Assembly: GCF_900069005.2 (NCBI RefSeq)
Contig: NZ_LN831279.1
Span: 1,253,796-1,317,795 of the forward strand
Direction of reading: 5' to 3'
From: Paenibacillus sp. GM2
GTDB taxonomy: Bacteria > Bacillota > Bacilli > Paenibacillales > Paenibacillaceae
Length of the DNA stretch: 64,000 nt
Shown: positions 19,132 to 28,697 of the stretch, in pieces
Layout: every line of letters starts with the position of its first letter
How positions within the stretch are numbered: the stretch's first letter is position 1
Notes under the pieces: generated by a model
The model's database searches: none
Seen by the model: the letters and a program-made list of their open reading frames with translations, nothing else
What the model was told of the DNA's origin: nothing
Position numbers and translations under genes: made by a program

Positions 19132-20355
19132 ATGCGCATCTTAGTGCAAAAATTCGGTGGCACTTCTCTCTCCACTCCGGAGGCAAGAGATTACGTCATC
19201 TCACATATTCGCCGGGAGCTGGCTAACGGTTTCCGGCTCGTTGTGGTGGTGTCAGCAATGGGCCGCAAAGGCGACCCGTATGCAACAGACACGCTTCTTG
19301 ATCTTATTGCTGGCAGCGGGGGATCATTGGAGCCGCGGGAACAGGATCTGCTGTTAGCCTGTGGTGAAATGATCTCCGCTTCCATGCTTAGCAGCCTGCT
19401 AAATAGAGAGAATATCTCTTCTTCCGTATTAACGGGAGCGCAGGCGGGGTTCCGAACGGATAGCCATTATGGCAACGCCAGAATTCTCGATATTGTACCT
19501 ACCCGAGTGCTGGAGCAGTTGGAGCAGAAAGATGTTGTGATTGTAACCGGGTTCCAGGGGCAAAATCAGATCGGCGATTTTACGACGCTGGGACGCGGTG
19601 GAAGCGACACTTCGGCAACAGCGCTGGGTGCGGCGCTTCATGCTGAAATGGTCGATATTTATACGGATGTGAACGGCATCCTTACAGCAGACCCTAGAAT
19701 CGTAGAGGATGCAAGACAGCTTGACTATGTGAGTTATGCTGAAATATGCAATATGGCTCATCAAGGGGCTAAGGTCATTCATCCGCGGGCAGTTGAAATT
19801 GCCATGCAATCAGGTATACCTGTGCGCGTACGTTCCACTTTCTCGGAAAGCGAAGGAACGCTCGTTGCGAATCCGGAAGGGTTCAAGGATGTGCAACTTG
19901 GCATTCTGGACCGTTATGTTACCGGCATCGCCTATGTGAACAATGTGACACAGATCAAGGTTGATGCATCGGGTAGTAACAATAAGGAGTCCTTGCAGCT
20001 GCAAGTCTTCAAGACGATGGCAGAAAATTCAATCAGTGTCGATTTTATTAATGTTACCCCGTCAGGAGTCGTTTATACGGTATTTGACCATGATTCCGAT
20101 AAAGCGGTACAGGTATTGGAGCAGCACGGCTTGAAGCCGGATGTATTGACAGGCTGTGCCAAAGTATCGGTCATCGGCGGTGGAATCAATGGGGTTCCGG
20201 GAATTATGGCCAAAATCGTTGAAGCCTTAACGGAGCAAAAGGTACAGATTTTGCAATCTGCAGACTCCAATACGACGATTTGGGTGCTAGTTAATCAGGA
20301 TGATATGGTGGCGGCATTGCGGGCTTTGCATACCAAGTTTGAACTGGGCCGGTAG
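19132..20355 (+). CDS. dapG: Aspartokinase (DapG type)
   Basis: Phosphorylates aspartate, the first step toward lysine, diaminopimelate and dipicolinate. The 407-residue protein opens with the amino-acid kinase motif VQKFGGTSL, continues with GRGGSDTSATALGAAL and ends in two ACT regulatory domains (about 265-400; VIGGGINGVPGIMAKI). Length and position match DapG, the diaminopimelate-controlled isozyme of B. subtilis. ATG follows TTGGAGGA. It is followed after 63 bp by dapA. Confidence 0.94.
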   Translation: MRILVQKFGGTSLSTPEARDYVISHIRRELANGFRLVVVVSAMGRKGDPYATDTLLDLIAGSGGSLEPREQDLLLACGEMISASMLSSLLNRENISSSVLTGAQAGFRTDSHYGNARILDIVPTRVLEQLEQKDVVIVTGFQGQNQIGDFTTLGRGGSDTSATALGAALHAEMVDIYTDVNGILTADPRIVEDARQLDYVSYAEICNMAHQGAKVIHPRAVEIAMQSGIPVRVRSTFSESEGTLVANPEGFKDVQLGILDRYVTGIAYVNNVTQIKVDASGSNNKESLQLQVFKTMAENSISVDFINVTPSGVVYTVFDHDSDKAVQVLEQHGLKPDVLTGCAKVSVIGGGINGVPGIMAKIVEALTEQKVQILQSADSNTTIWVLVNQDDMVAALRALHTKFELGR

Positions 20356-20418
20356 ATCGCTTAAGCCTATAAATAAGTTTTATTCCGCTTATTCAGCGAA
20401 TTGAGAGGGGAGACGAAG

Positions 20419-21282
20419 ATGGATTTCGGTAGATTGATTACAGCGATGGTTACACCATTTGATGAACAGAATCGAATTCATTGGGGCGAGACAGCTCGTC
20501 TTATCGATTATCTAATTGAGGAACAGAAGTCCGACAGCCTGGTAGTATGCGGTACGACCGGCGAGTCTCCAACATTGACAGACGAGGAAAAGCTGGAGTT
20601 ATTTCGCTTTACAGTAGAACATGTGGCTGGCAGATGCAAAGTGATTGCGGGGACAGGAAGCAACAATACAGCCCACACTATTGAATTGTCCAAAGAAGCG
20701 GAGAAGCTGGGTGTAGATGGACTGCTGCTTGTAGCCCCATACTATAATAAGCCTTCCCAGGAAGGCTTATATCAACATTTCTCTGCAATTGCTAATTCGG
20801 TTTCATTACCAGCAGTACTGTATAATATCCCAGGTCGTACGGGGATAAGCATCAGTGCCGAGACCACCTTGAGATTAGCGCAAATCCCTAATATTGTTGC
20901 CACGAAGGAGTGTGCTCCCCTGGATCAGGTAGCCGAGATTGCCAGCGGCGCACCGGCCGGTTTCATAGTGTATTCCGGTGATGATGCGGCTGCGCTTCCG
21001 GCTCTGGCCGTAGGGGCCTATGGGGTTGTAAGTGTGGCAAGCCATATCGTGGGCAGCCCGATGAAGGAAATGATCACTGGCTTCCTGGCAGGTCAGGTAG
21101 AAGAAGCTGCAAAGCTGCATCAAAGACTGCTGCCTGTGTTTAAGGGATTGTTCGAATGCCCGAATCCGGTTGCTGTGAAGTACGCGCTTAATCTGCGCGG
21201 ATATTTGGTGGGTTCGGTGCGACTGCCGCTTATTCCTCCGACAGAGGCGGAAGCAGAGCGCATTCGCGAGTTGCTGAACTAG
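20419..21282 (+). CDS. dapA: 4-hydroxy-tetrahydrodipicolinate synthase
   Basis: Condenses pyruvate with aspartate semialdehyde. The 287-residue TIM-barrel shows CGTTGESPTLTDEEK, the conserved Tyr region PYYNKPSQEGLY, NIPGRTG and the Schiff-base Lys in VATKE. I chose ATG 20419, placed well behind GAGGGGAG at 20405-20412; the TTG at 20401 lies before that site. With dpaAB and dapG it forms the lysine/dipicolinate group. The product is the DpaAB substrate. Confidence 0.96.
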   Translation: MDFGRLITAMVTPFDEQNRIHWGETARLIDYLIEEQKSDSLVVCGTTGESPTLTDEEKLELFRFTVEHVAGRCKVIAGTGSNNTAHTIELSKEAEKLGVDGLLLVAPYYNKPSQEGLYQHFSAIANSVSLPAVLYNIPGRTGISISAETTLRLAQIPNIVATKECAPLDQVAEIASGAPAGFIVYSGDDAAALPALAVGAYGVVSVASHIVGSPMKEMITGFLAGQVEEAAKLHQRLLPVFKGLFECPNPVAVKYALNLRGYLVGSVRLPLIPPTEAEAERIRELLN

Positions 21283-21315
21283 TTCGCGACAACCAAATTT
21301 ATGATACTTAACCAT

Positions 21316-21348
21316 AAAGCGATGCCTTGAATGAGGCATTGCTTTTTT
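21316..21348 (+). terminator. Terminator after dapA
   Basis: The stem GCGATGCCT / AGGCATTGC with a 6-base loop is followed by seven T. Confidence 0.88.
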
Positions 21349-21390
21349 TATTATGGAGCAATGTAGAGGTATGCGGTAAATTCGGCTGAC

Positions 21391-21420
21391 TTGTTTTTTA
21401 TCTTTTTAATCATGTATAAT
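21391..21420 (+). promoter_or_regulatory. Sigma-A-type promoter of the RNase J gene
   Basis: A perfect TATAAT at 21415-21420 is preceded by TTGTTT at 21391-21396, spacing 18, about 125 bp upstream of the RNase J start. Confidence 0.6.
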
Positions 21421-21544
21421 GTAATTCAAGTGACTGGGTGCGGTTAAGTTTTTTATAGTTTCATTTAAATGAGCACTGATCGGGTGCATAACAACAAATT
21501 CAAAAATTTTTGACGTCCAAACAAATTAGGAGGGTTAGATTCAC

Positions 21545-23224
21545 TTGTCCAAAAAAATGAATAATGATAAACTGATGATCTTTTCATTGGGCGGCGTTGC
21601 CGAAATCGGAAAGAACATGTACGTCGTTCAATATGCCAATGATATCGTCGTCATCGATGCCGGTTTGAAATTCCCGGAGGAAGATATGCTTGGCATTGAC
21701 ATCGTCATTCCTGATATTACTTACTTGACGGAGAACCGTGATAAAGTAAGGGGTATCTTGATTACCCATGGTCATGAAGATCATATCGGTGGCTTGCCAT
21801 ACGTTCTCAAAAACCTGAATGTACCTGTCTACGGTACTAAGCTTACATTGGGGCTGGTTGAGAACAAGCTGAAGGAGGCAGGTCTGCTTGGTGAGACGAA
21901 GCGGGTGCTTATTAACGCCGATTCCGAAGTTCAATTGGGGTCTACGATGAAGGCCACCTTCTTCAGAACGAACCATAGTATTCCGGATTCCGTCGGGGTA
22001 TGTCTGGAGACACCAGAAGGCAATGTCGTTCACACGGGGGACTTCAAATTCGACCATACGCCGGTGAACAATCAGTTTGCCGATCTTCATCGCATGGGTG
22101 AAATCGGGAAGAAAGGCGTGCTCGCCTTACTATCGGATAGTACGAATGCGGAGAGACCCGGTTTTACGCCATCTGAGAAAAATGTAGGCATCGTGCTTGA
22201 CGATATCTTCAGCAAGGCCGCACAGCGGGTAGTTGTCGCGACCTTCGCTTCCAACGTTCATCGGATTCAGCAGGTCATTGATGCGGCTTATACAACGGGA
22301 CGCAAGGTAACTATCATCGGGCGCAGCATGGTGAACGTGGTGACGATTGCCTCTGAGCTTGGTTATCTGAATGTACCTGACGGCTTGTTGATTGAGCCGG
22401 AAGAGATCAATAAAATGGCCGCAGATCGTGTAGTCATTCTCTGTACAGGCAGCCAAGGCGAACCTATGTCCGCTCTGACGCGGATGGCGCGCTCAACACA
22501 TCGCAAGGTCGATATTTTGCCTGGGGATACCGTTATCATCGCTGCTACTCCAGTACCTGGTAATGAGAAGTATGTTGGAAGAACGATTGATGAATTATTC
22601 CGTCTAGGTGCGGAAGTAATATATAGCGGTTCAAATTCCGGAGTCCACGTATCGGGTCACGGCAGTCAGGAAGAGCTTAAGCTGATGCTGAACCTGATGC
22701 GTCCGAAATATTTCATCCCAATACACGGTGAATACCGGATGCTTCGCAAGCATGCGCTTCTTGGGGAATCCGTTGGCGTTGATCCAGACAATATCTTTCT
22801 GGTTGATATCGGAGATATTGTCGAGATCCAGAACGGTGTAGCCCGCAAGGCAGGCAAAGTTCCGTCCGGTAATGTACTGATTGACGGGCTTGGCGTTGGT
22901 GACGTAGGTAATATTGTACTGCGCGACCGCAAGCTTCTGTCACAGGACGGAATTCTGGTTGTCGTTGTCACGCTGAGTAAGCAGGATGGCACTATCGTCT
23001 CTGGGCCGGACATTATATCCAGAGGTTTCGTATATGTGCGTGAGTCTGAAGGGCTCTTGGAAGAAGCGAACCGGATCGTATCCAGCACACTGGAGAAATT
23101 GATGAGCGAGAACGTGAATGAGTGGGCTTCGTTGAAGACCAGCGTCAAAGATGCGCTCGGACGTTTCCTATATGAACAGACACGTCGCAGACCGATGATT
23201 TTGCCAATCATCATGGAAGTGTAA
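21545..23224 (+). CDS. rnjB: Ribonuclease J (YmfA/RnjB position)
   Basis: Metallo-beta-lactamase/beta-CASP ribonuclease with 5'-3' exo- and endonuclease activity in RNA decay. The 559 residues contain LGGVAEIGKNMYV, the metal motif HGHEDHIGG, HTGDFKFD and the beta-CASP region. The C-terminal part ending PMILPIIMEV and the dapA-tepA position match B. subtilis RNase J2. From memory, B. subtilis J2 has a degenerate metal motif while this protein keeps HxHxDH intact, so it may be fully active like J1. TTG 21545 is 10 bases after AGGAGGG; the ATG at 21557 would be 22 bases away. Confidence 0.88.
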   Translation: MSKKMNNDKLMIFSLGGVAEIGKNMYVVQYANDIVVIDAGLKFPEEDMLGIDIVIPDITYLTENRDKVRGILITHGHEDHIGGLPYVLKNLNVPVYGTKLTLGLVENKLKEAGLLGETKRVLINADSEVQLGSTMKATFFRTNHSIPDSVGVCLETPEGNVVHTGDFKFDHTPVNNQFADLHRMGEIGKKGVLALLSDSTNAERPGFTPSEKNVGIVLDDIFSKAAQRVVVATFASNVHRIQQVIDAAYTTGRKVTIIGRSMVNVVTIASELGYLNVPDGLLIEPEEINKMAADRVVILCTGSQGEPMSALTRMARSTHRKVDILPGDTVIIAATPVPGNEKYVGRTIDELFRLGAEVIYSGSNSGVHVSGHGSQEELKLMLNLMRPKYFIPIHGEYRMLRKHALLGESVGVDPDNIFLVDIGDIVEIQNGVARKAGKVPSGNVLIDGLGVGDVGNIVLRDRKLLSQDGILVVVVTLSKQDGTIVSGPDIISRGFVYVRESEGLLEEANRIVSSTLEKLMSENVNEWASLKTSVKDALGRFLYEQTRRRPMILPIIMEV

Positions 23225-23271
23225 TACTTCTGTAAATTTAGCTAATTAAATAATATTTTAGGCACACAGTC

Positions 23272-23327
23272 GCCTCTCTCCCAAAGGTAATATTGGACGG
23301 TTCCCCGTGGGAGGGGGGCTTTTTTTG
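23272..23327 (+). terminator. Terminator after the RNase J gene
   Basis: A 12-base stem, GCCTCTCTCCCA / TGGGAGGGGGGC, complete if G-U pairs are counted, is followed by seven T. Confidence 0.75.
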
Positions 23328-23441
23328 TGTTGCGGCACTTCTTCTGCTTGGTATTGTAATGAGGCCATAGGAATAACGGCATACTAAACCTTATGGACGC
23401 AAGATTAGATTACAGGCTAATGCCGGAAGGAAAGGTGCATC

Positions 23442-24209
23442 ATGCATAGACATAGTGAAGTATCAATGAGGCAGGAGATCGAGCCCGGGGAAAAGCCCGA
23501 GGTACAGCAGCCGATGCCTGAGGATAAACCCGATGTAACTGAGATGATCCAGCAGCTTGGTCAAACGGCTGTACCGACTCCAGGAGAGTCCAACATATAT
23601 TGCTTGACGATAATCGGTCAGATCGAAGGTCATCTTGTGCTGCCTCCGCAGAATAAGACGACGAAGTATGAGCATTTGATTCCGCAATTGGTTGCAGCTG
23701 AACAAAATCCGAAGATTGAGGGCTTGCTCATCATTTTAAATACGGTTGGCGGTGATGTAGAAGCAGGGCTGGCCATCGCCGAGATGATCGCTTCCCTTAC
23801 TAAACCTACGGTCACAGTCGTTATAGGAGGCGGACATAGCATTGGCGTACCTATTGCTGTTGCTTCTAATTATTCGCTGATCGCCGAGAGTGCGACGATG
23901 ACCATTCATCCGATTCGCATGACCGGGCTGGTTATCGGTGTTCCGCAGACATTCGAGTACATCGAGAAAATGCAGGAGCGCGTGGTCCGTTTCGTAACGT
24001 CGCATTCTAATATTACTGAACAAATGTTCAAGGAGCTGATGTTCAAGACGGGCGAGCTTAATCGGGATATCGGAACCTCGGTCGGGGGAAACGATGCAGT
24101 CAAATATGGCCTGATTGACGGGGTTGGCGGGATCGGTGAAGGTTTGCTTCAATTGAACAGTCTGATCGATTCGCGAAGAAAAACTGCCCAAGGAGGACCG
24201 AAGCAATGA
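23442..24209 (+). CDS. tepA: TepA/YmfB, ClpP-like serine protease
   Basis: A 255-residue ClpP-fold protein of the translocation-enhancing protein family. The N-terminal 45 residues are acidic and variable; the ClpP domain follows with [18 protein letters not shown] and the serine motif [14 protein letters not shown] (Ser in GHS), then an acid-base region around [11 protein letters not shown]. subtilis TepA has been described both in protein export and in degradation of small acid-soluble spore proteins. It lies upstream of ylzJ and spoIIIE as in B. subtilis and overlaps ylzJ by 4 bp. Confidence 0.9.
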   Translation: MHRHSEVSMRQEIEPGEKPEVQQPMPEDKPDVTEMIQQLGQTAVPTPGESNIYCLTIIGQIEGHLVLPPQNKTTKYEHLIPQLVAAEQNPKIEGLLIILNTVGGDVEAGLAIAEMIASLTKPTVTVVIGGGHSIGVPIAVASNYSLIAESATMTIHPIRMTGLVIGVPQTFEYIEKMQERVVRFVTSHSNITEQMFKELMFKTGELNRDIGTSVGGNDAVKYGLIDGVGGIGEGLLQLNSLIDSRRKTAQGGPKQ

Positions 24210-24430
24210 CGCATTATACCATTATGCCGGAAGAGGAATACTGGGCCCAGCCTGAGGTTCAGGAAATGTATACGGAGCTCGAGATGGGAGGCGTTCTGAT
24301 GCAGGTCCGGATGGAACAGGGCAATCGGGCTACAATTATCAGGCTGCTGCGCTGTAATCTTGAGGATTATTTGAACCCGCGGCTCGCTCCCGGCCAGCAA
24401 ATCATCTATATGCCAACCTTGTTTAATTAA
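24206..24430 (+). CDS. ylzJ: YlzJ-like small protein
   Basis: A 74-residue protein of unknown function, recognised by its position between tepA and spoIIIE and by the sequence [13 protein letters not shown] and [10 protein letters not shown], typical of YlzJ-like proteins. It overlaps tepA by 4 bp (ATGA), so the two are co-translated. No membrane segment or signal peptide is visible. Confidence 0.82.
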   Translation: MTHYTIMPEEEYWAQPEVQEMYTELEMGGVLMQVRMEQGNRATIIRLLRCNLEDYLNPRLAPGQQIIYMPTLFN

Positions 24431-24475
24431 GTGTGTGACCCAAAAGCAGCCTTTTGAACCGCCTCAATTAAATCA

Positions 24476-24763
24476 AGTTCAAAAAGCGGGTTTTCAAAAC
24501 CGAGAAGGTTGGATGAAGCTAGGGCGTGAGGAGCGGAGCGTACGTGGTTTGTACGAGAGCACCGGGAGGGCTCGGTTGAATTTAAGATTCGATGTCGAGT
24601 AACTTCTTGGTAAATCTTCGTGTTAGATATAGAATTTATTCGTTATCAGCGGAAGCTGATGAAATTCTATATCGCAAGAAACCCTACCTCTGGATCGCGG
24701 TCGCTCATCCTTGAATTACCTCGGGCGGTTTTCTTATCAAAAGCAGCCTTTTTGAACGACCTC
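24476..24763 (+). repeat. Dispersed intergenic element, copy b
   Basis: This is the fullest copy, about 290 bp, bounded by AGTTCAAAAAGCGGG and AGCCTTTTTGAACGACCT (inverted to each other). It contains AAGGTTGGATGAAGCTAGGG, GAGGAGCGGAGCGTACGT and AAGATTCGATGTCGAG, all found again at 63319-63492. A further AAAAGCAGCCTTTTGAAC end lies just outside at 24442. It fills most of the 400 bp gap between ylzJ and spoIIIE and ends just before the spoIIIE promoter. Confidence 0.75.
24626..24673. other. Strong hairpin inside copy b
   Basis: Perfect 12-base arms GATATAGAATTT and AAATTCTATATC enclose an inner hairpin ATCAGC-GGAA-GCTGAT with a stable GGAA tetraloop. No T-run follows, so this does not look like a simple terminator. 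Confidence 0.8.
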
Positions 24764-24796
24764 AAAGAAAGGGGTAGCGGTTTTATCGGGTGAATA

Positions 24797-24805
24797 TGGT
24801 ATAAT
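24797..24805 (+). promoter_or_regulatory. Extended -10 promoter of spoIIIE
   Basis: TGG directly followed by TATAAT (24800-24805), 25 bp before the TTG start. The -35 region is poor, which is usual for extended -10 promoters. Confidence 0.6.
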
Positions 24806-24829
24806 ATTCATCTGGGGGGTGTTCCTGTT

Positions 24830-27493
24830 TTGGCAAAAAAAAGGAAGAAGAAAAAGGCTGTTGCCATAGGCAATTTACTAAAATATGAAATTTATGGGAT
24901 CATCCTGATTACTCTATCTATAATAGCGCTATCCGGCGAAGCTGCGGTGGGGAGAACACTGTCCAAGATGTCGGCTCTTTTGCTGGGCAAGTTCTATTTC
25001 GTGATTCCTTTAATAGGTATTTATGTTGGACTAGCCGTTATGATCAATCGCAAATGGCCATCCCGCTGGACGACTAGACGCAGCGGGGGCCTTCTTGCTG
25101 TGCTCGCGCTCGCTCTGATGAGCACTCTAATTTCGATGCAGCAAAGGCTGGAGCCGGTTGTTCCGATGACCTTTGGCAATATTTTGAATCAGATTCATAT
25201 CGATCTGCGCACCTCATTATTTCAGCCGACAGCGATTGAAGCGGGCTTCAGCATGCTGAATTTAAATATCAGTGGAGGATATATTGGCGGTATTGAATTT
25301 GCGTTGCTTTACTCTCTGTTTGGTCCTGCTGGAGCTACGCTGATTATGATCGTTATGCTGGCGATCAGCTTTATGCTGATTACCGGTTTATCCTACGTGG
25401 ATATTGTTCGTCTGCTTCGTGGCAGATTGGGGGAGCTGGGCAAACAGATGGGCGAGAAAGTGCGAATGCTGCGCCCTGTTCCCGTGAAGAACCGGAATCG
25501 GCGGGAGGCGAAGCCGGTGGCAGTATCGCCAGAGGACATGGAAGACGATGCAGGTTATATGCTGGCTGATGAGGAACCGCCGTCTACGCCAAAGAAGAAA
25601 CCGGTATTTTTCCAGTTGTTTGGCTTTAAAGGCGTTTCTGCAAACCAAGCTGAGACCGCGAATGATTACATAGATGAAGACCAGCAGACGGAACCATTGG
25701 AATCAGACGCTTCCCAAGGCATTAACTGGAACGAATTGAAATATGAAGGCCAGCAGAACGGGGAGCTCGCCGCTGAGGATAGAGGCCCAATCATTCGAGA
25801 TTTCTTCGACAATATTCAGCGGGAGAGTCGTCTGCATGAAGAGGATGAAGCCATGGAGGAAGATCTAGACTTAGAAGGCTTCGATCATGCGGCGACTTAT
25901 CCAGAAGAGGAGCAAATTCCTTCCGGCCCCCTTGCTGAAGAAAGCTTCATGAATGAGGCGGCGGACTTGGATGAGATAGACTCCAGTCCTGAAGCGGAAG
26001 CTTCCTCGGGAGAACAGGAAACCGAAACGGATGTGCCGATAGCACCTCCCAAGCCTGCACCAAAGCCATATAAATTGCCATCGTTCCGTTTGCTCTCGAA
26101 GCCTGCCGGATCAGGCAAAGCCGGCGATCAGGCAGATTATATGCAAACTGCTCGCAAGCTTGAAGCTACGCTGGAGAGCTTCGGGGTGCGCGCGCGCGTG
26201 CTTGAAGTGGTAAGGGGGCCTGCGGTAACCCGTTATGAGGTGCAGCCGGATATCGGCGTGAAGGTTAGCCGGATTGTCAATCTGACTGACGATATTGCGC
26301 TGGCGCTTGCCGCCAAAGATATCCGCATGGAAGCGCCGATACCTGGTAAATCCGCGATTGGCATTGAAGTGCCCAATAATGAAGTTTCTCTTGTCACGAT
26401 GCGTGAAGTTATGGAGACGCCGACCTTTATGAATTCGGAGGCTCGATTAACGATCGCCTTTGGTCGCGATATTTCAGGACAGACCATCGTTGGCAATCTG
26501 GCCAAGATGCCGCATTTGCTCGTTGCCGGAGCAACTGGCTCAGGCAAATCGGTATGTATTAACGGGATCATCACAAGTATTCTGTACAAAGCCAAACCGG
26601 ATGAGGTCAAGTTTATGATGGTTGACCCGAAAATGGTCGAGCTTAATGTATATAACGGTATTCCTCATTTGCTGACTCCGGTAGTTACCGATCCACGCCG
26701 CGCTTCACTGGCGCTGAAGAAGATTGTTGTTGAGATGGAGAAGCGCTATGAGCTGTTCTCCAAATCGGGAGCCCGCAATATTGAAGGTTATAACCAAATG
26801 ATGCAAGATAATCCCGAGGCTGTACTGCCTTATATCGTCGTCATTGTGGACGAGCTTGCCGATTTGATGATGGTAGCTGCGCATGATGTAGAGGATGCCA
26901 TTGCACGTCTTGCACAAATGGCGCGGGCCGCGGGTATTCATTTGATTATTGCTACACAACGGCCTTCGGTTGACGTTATTACCGGGGTGATTAAAGCTAA
27001 TATTCCGTCGCGAATTGCCTTTGGGGTCTCCTCACAGGTCGATTCCCGTACGATTCTCGACATGGCCGGTGCTGAGAAGCTGCTTGGCCGTGGTGATATG
27101 CTGTATATGCCGATGGGCGCCTCGAAGCCGATCCGCGTACAAGGTGCATTTATGAGTGATCAGGAGGTCGAGACCATCGTCTCTTATGTGCGGACTCAAG
27201 GCCAAGCGGAATATGATGAGAGCCTGGTTCCGGAAATCGATGAGGAGTCGACAGAGCCGGAAGAGGTTCTCGATGAATTGTATGATCAGGCGGTGCAGAT
27301 TGTCCTTGAGGCGAAGCAGGCTTCGGTATCGCTTCTGCAGCGAAGAATGCGCGTTGGCTATACCCGGGCCGCAAGATTAATCGATTCGATGGAAGCGCGG
27401 GGGATCGTAGGTCCCTATGAAGGAAGTAAACCGCGGGAAGTGCTGCTTACAATGGAGCAATTCAAAATGAATAATAATAAAATCTCATCGTAG
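24830..27493 (+). CDS. spoIIIE: SpoIIIE/FtsK-family DNA translocase
   Basis: Septum-anchored ATPase that pumps chromosomal DNA, in sporulation into the forespore. The 887 residues show an N-terminal membrane domain of about four helices (to about residue 190), an acidic low-complexity linker rich in E, D, P (about 220-410), then the FtsK motor with Walker [10 protein letters not shown] at about 567 and Walker [12 protein letters not shown], and a C-terminal winged-helix gamma domain ([21 protein letters not shown]) that reads DNA polarity sequences. TTG start follows TGGGGGGTG. The tepA-ylzJ-spoIIIE order supports SpoIIIE over the vegetative paralogue SftA. Confidence 0.93.
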   Translation: MAKKRKKKKAVAIGNLLKYEIYGIILITLSIIALSGEAAVGRTLSKMSALLLGKFYFVIPLIGIYVGLAVMINRKWPSRWTTRRSGGLLAVLALALMSTLISMQQRLEPVVPMTFGNILNQIHIDLRTSLFQPTAIEAGFSMLNLNISGGYIGGIEFALLYSLFGPAGATLIMIVMLAISFMLITGLSYVDIVRLLRGRLGELGKQMGEKVRMLRPVPVKNRNRREAKPVAVSPEDMEDDAGYMLADEEPPSTPKKKPVFFQLFGFKGVSANQAETANDYIDEDQQTEPLESDASQGINWNELKYEGQQNGELAAEDRGPIIRDFFDNIQRESRLHEEDEAMEEDLDLEGFDHAATYPEEEQIPSGPLAEESFMNEAADLDEIDSSPEAEASSGEQETETDVPIAPPKPAPKPYKLPSFRLLSKPAGSGKAGDQADYMQTARKLEATLESFGVRARVLEVVRGPAVTRYEVQPDIGVKVSRIVNLTDDIALALAAKDIRMEAPIPGKSAIGIEVPNNEVSLVTMREVMETPTFMNSEARLTIAFGRDISGQTIVGNLAKMPHLLVAGATGSGKSVCINGIITSILYKAKPDEVKFMMVDPKMVELNVYNGIPHLLTPVVTDPRRASLALKKIVVEMEKRYELFSKSGARNIEGYNQMMQDNPEAVLPYIVVIVDELADLMMVAAHDVEDAIARLAQMARAAGIHLIIATQRPSVDVITGVIKANIPSRIAFGVSSQVDSRTILDMAGAEKLLGRGDMLYMPMGASKPIRVQGAFMSDQEVETIVSYVRTQGQAEYDESLVPEIDEESTEPEEVLDELYDQAVQIVLEAKQASVSLLQRRMRVGYTRAARLIDSMEARGIVGPYEGSKPREVLLTMEQFKMNNNKISS

Positions 27494-27653
27494 AGCAGTT
27501 TTTTTAAAAAGCCACCTCAGCTCTATGCTCATATCATAGCTGCAAAACCTCATTTGTTGCTGCCTTTTTTGGAGTGCATAGGAAGTGGTCGGGCTTGTCA
27601 TACTAAAGTCAACCATCCATGTTAATCCACAACAGAAAGGTAGAGCTAAACGA

Positions 27654-28481
27654 ATGATAAAAGCGAAAATATGGTATGCCGCCGGTTTAGTGCTGCTTTT
27701 ATTTGGCATCGGGTTCGGGATATATCATTTTACCCAGGCCAACGATGTAAAGGCAAATCAAGAGGTTCCCAAGCAGGCCGTGCCTGTATTTAGTGAACAG
27801 GTTATCAACTATGGTGCATTTGGACAGGATGTATACGAGCTCCAAGGCCGTCTGGCTTTTTTGGGTTTTTATTACGGGAAGATCGACAGTAAATTCGGAG
27901 ATAAGACCCGGGATTCCTTAAAGTGGTTCCAATCCGAGTTCGGACTCAAGGTGGATGGTCTAGCAGGTCCGAAAACGAAGCTTATGCTATGGAAAGCAAC
28001 CAAGGAATGGAAGCCGGGTATGGAGTCAGGCCAGGGAACGGGCAAGGAGACGGCAAAGACTCCGTCGAAGGAACCGGAGAAAGGGAAGGAAAGTGAGGAG
28101 TTATCGCCTTCCAATGCGATGGGACTTTCACAAAATGATTTGAACATAATGGCGAATGCCGTATATGGTGAATCACGCGGAGAGCCGTTTGAAGGTCAGG
28201 TTGCGGTTGCCGCTGTCATTCTGAATCGGGTCAAATCGCCAAGCTTTCCGAATACCGTCTCAGGGGTTATCTTCCAGCCAGGGGCCTTTACAGCGGTTGC
28301 TGACGGGCAAATCTGGCTGACGCCGAACGAGACTGCCAAGAAGGCGGTTCAGCAAGCATTAAATGGTTGGGATCCTTCCGGAGGCTGCCTCTATTATTTC
28401 AATCCGGAGACAGCAACTTCTAAATGGATCTGGACCAGACCGCAGGTTAAGACGATTGGAAAGCATATTTTCTGTATGTAA
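27654..28481 (+). CDS. SleB/CwlJ-type cell wall hydrolase with peptidoglycan-binding domain
   Basis: A 275-residue exported wall hydrolase. An N-terminal signal anchor (IWYAAGLVLLLFGIGFGIYHF) is followed by a peptidoglycan-binding domain 1 repeat (DVYELQGRLAFLGFYYGKID, DGLAGPKTK), a charged K/E/P-rich linker and the Hydrolase_2 domain with the presumed catalytic Glu in NAVYGESRGE and the VAAVILNRVKSPSFP motif. SleB is a lytic transglycosylase of spore cortex germination; this protein could do that or work in growing cells. No ypeB partner is adjacent. ATG 27654 follows AAAGGTAG; the longer frame from 27585 has no signal peptide. Confidence 0.88.
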   Translation: MIKAKIWYAAGLVLLLFGIGFGIYHFTQANDVKANQEVPKQAVPVFSEQVINYGAFGQDVYELQGRLAFLGFYYGKIDSKFGDKTRDSLKWFQSEFGLKVDGLAGPKTKLMLWKATKEWKPGMESGQGTGKETAKTPSKEPEKGKESEELSPSNAMGLSQNDLNIMANAVYGESRGEPFEGQVAVAAVILNRVKSPSFPNTVSGVIFQPGAFTAVADGQIWLTPNETAKKAVQQALNGWDPSGGCLYYFNPETATSKWIWTRPQVKTIGKHIFCM

Positions 28482-28493
28482 ATAGATCTAAAT

Positions 28494-28530
28494 GAAGAGC
28501 AGCCGCTTGCTTGATGGGCGGTTGCTTCTT
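28494..28530 (+). terminator. Terminator after the SleB-like gene
   Basis: The stem GCAGCCGC / GCGGTTGC is followed by TTCTTTCC, a weak T-rich tail. An additional nested inverted repeat, ATTCGAAG (28572) and CTTCGAAT (28622), lies farther down before ymfF. Confidence 0.6.
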
Positions 28531-28697
28531 TCCTTTCCAATGGTATAGAATGGAACTAATTTCATTGTTAAATTCGAAGTGGTCCACATCTGGCCACTGA
28601 TTTTTAAGCGGGTGGATTTAGCTTCGAATCTTCATTTCGCCTGTTTTTTACACATGCATGATTTGCATTTTAAGTCTTTTGTAAAGGAGTTTTGGTC

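Noticed and set aside
28572-28629. Operator or riboswitch between the SleB-like gene and ymfF
   Set aside because: ATTCGAAG/CTTCGAAT arms and an inner GTGG/CCAC pairing exist, but no known motif fits and the arms are short; recorded only as a structure in the terminator entry.
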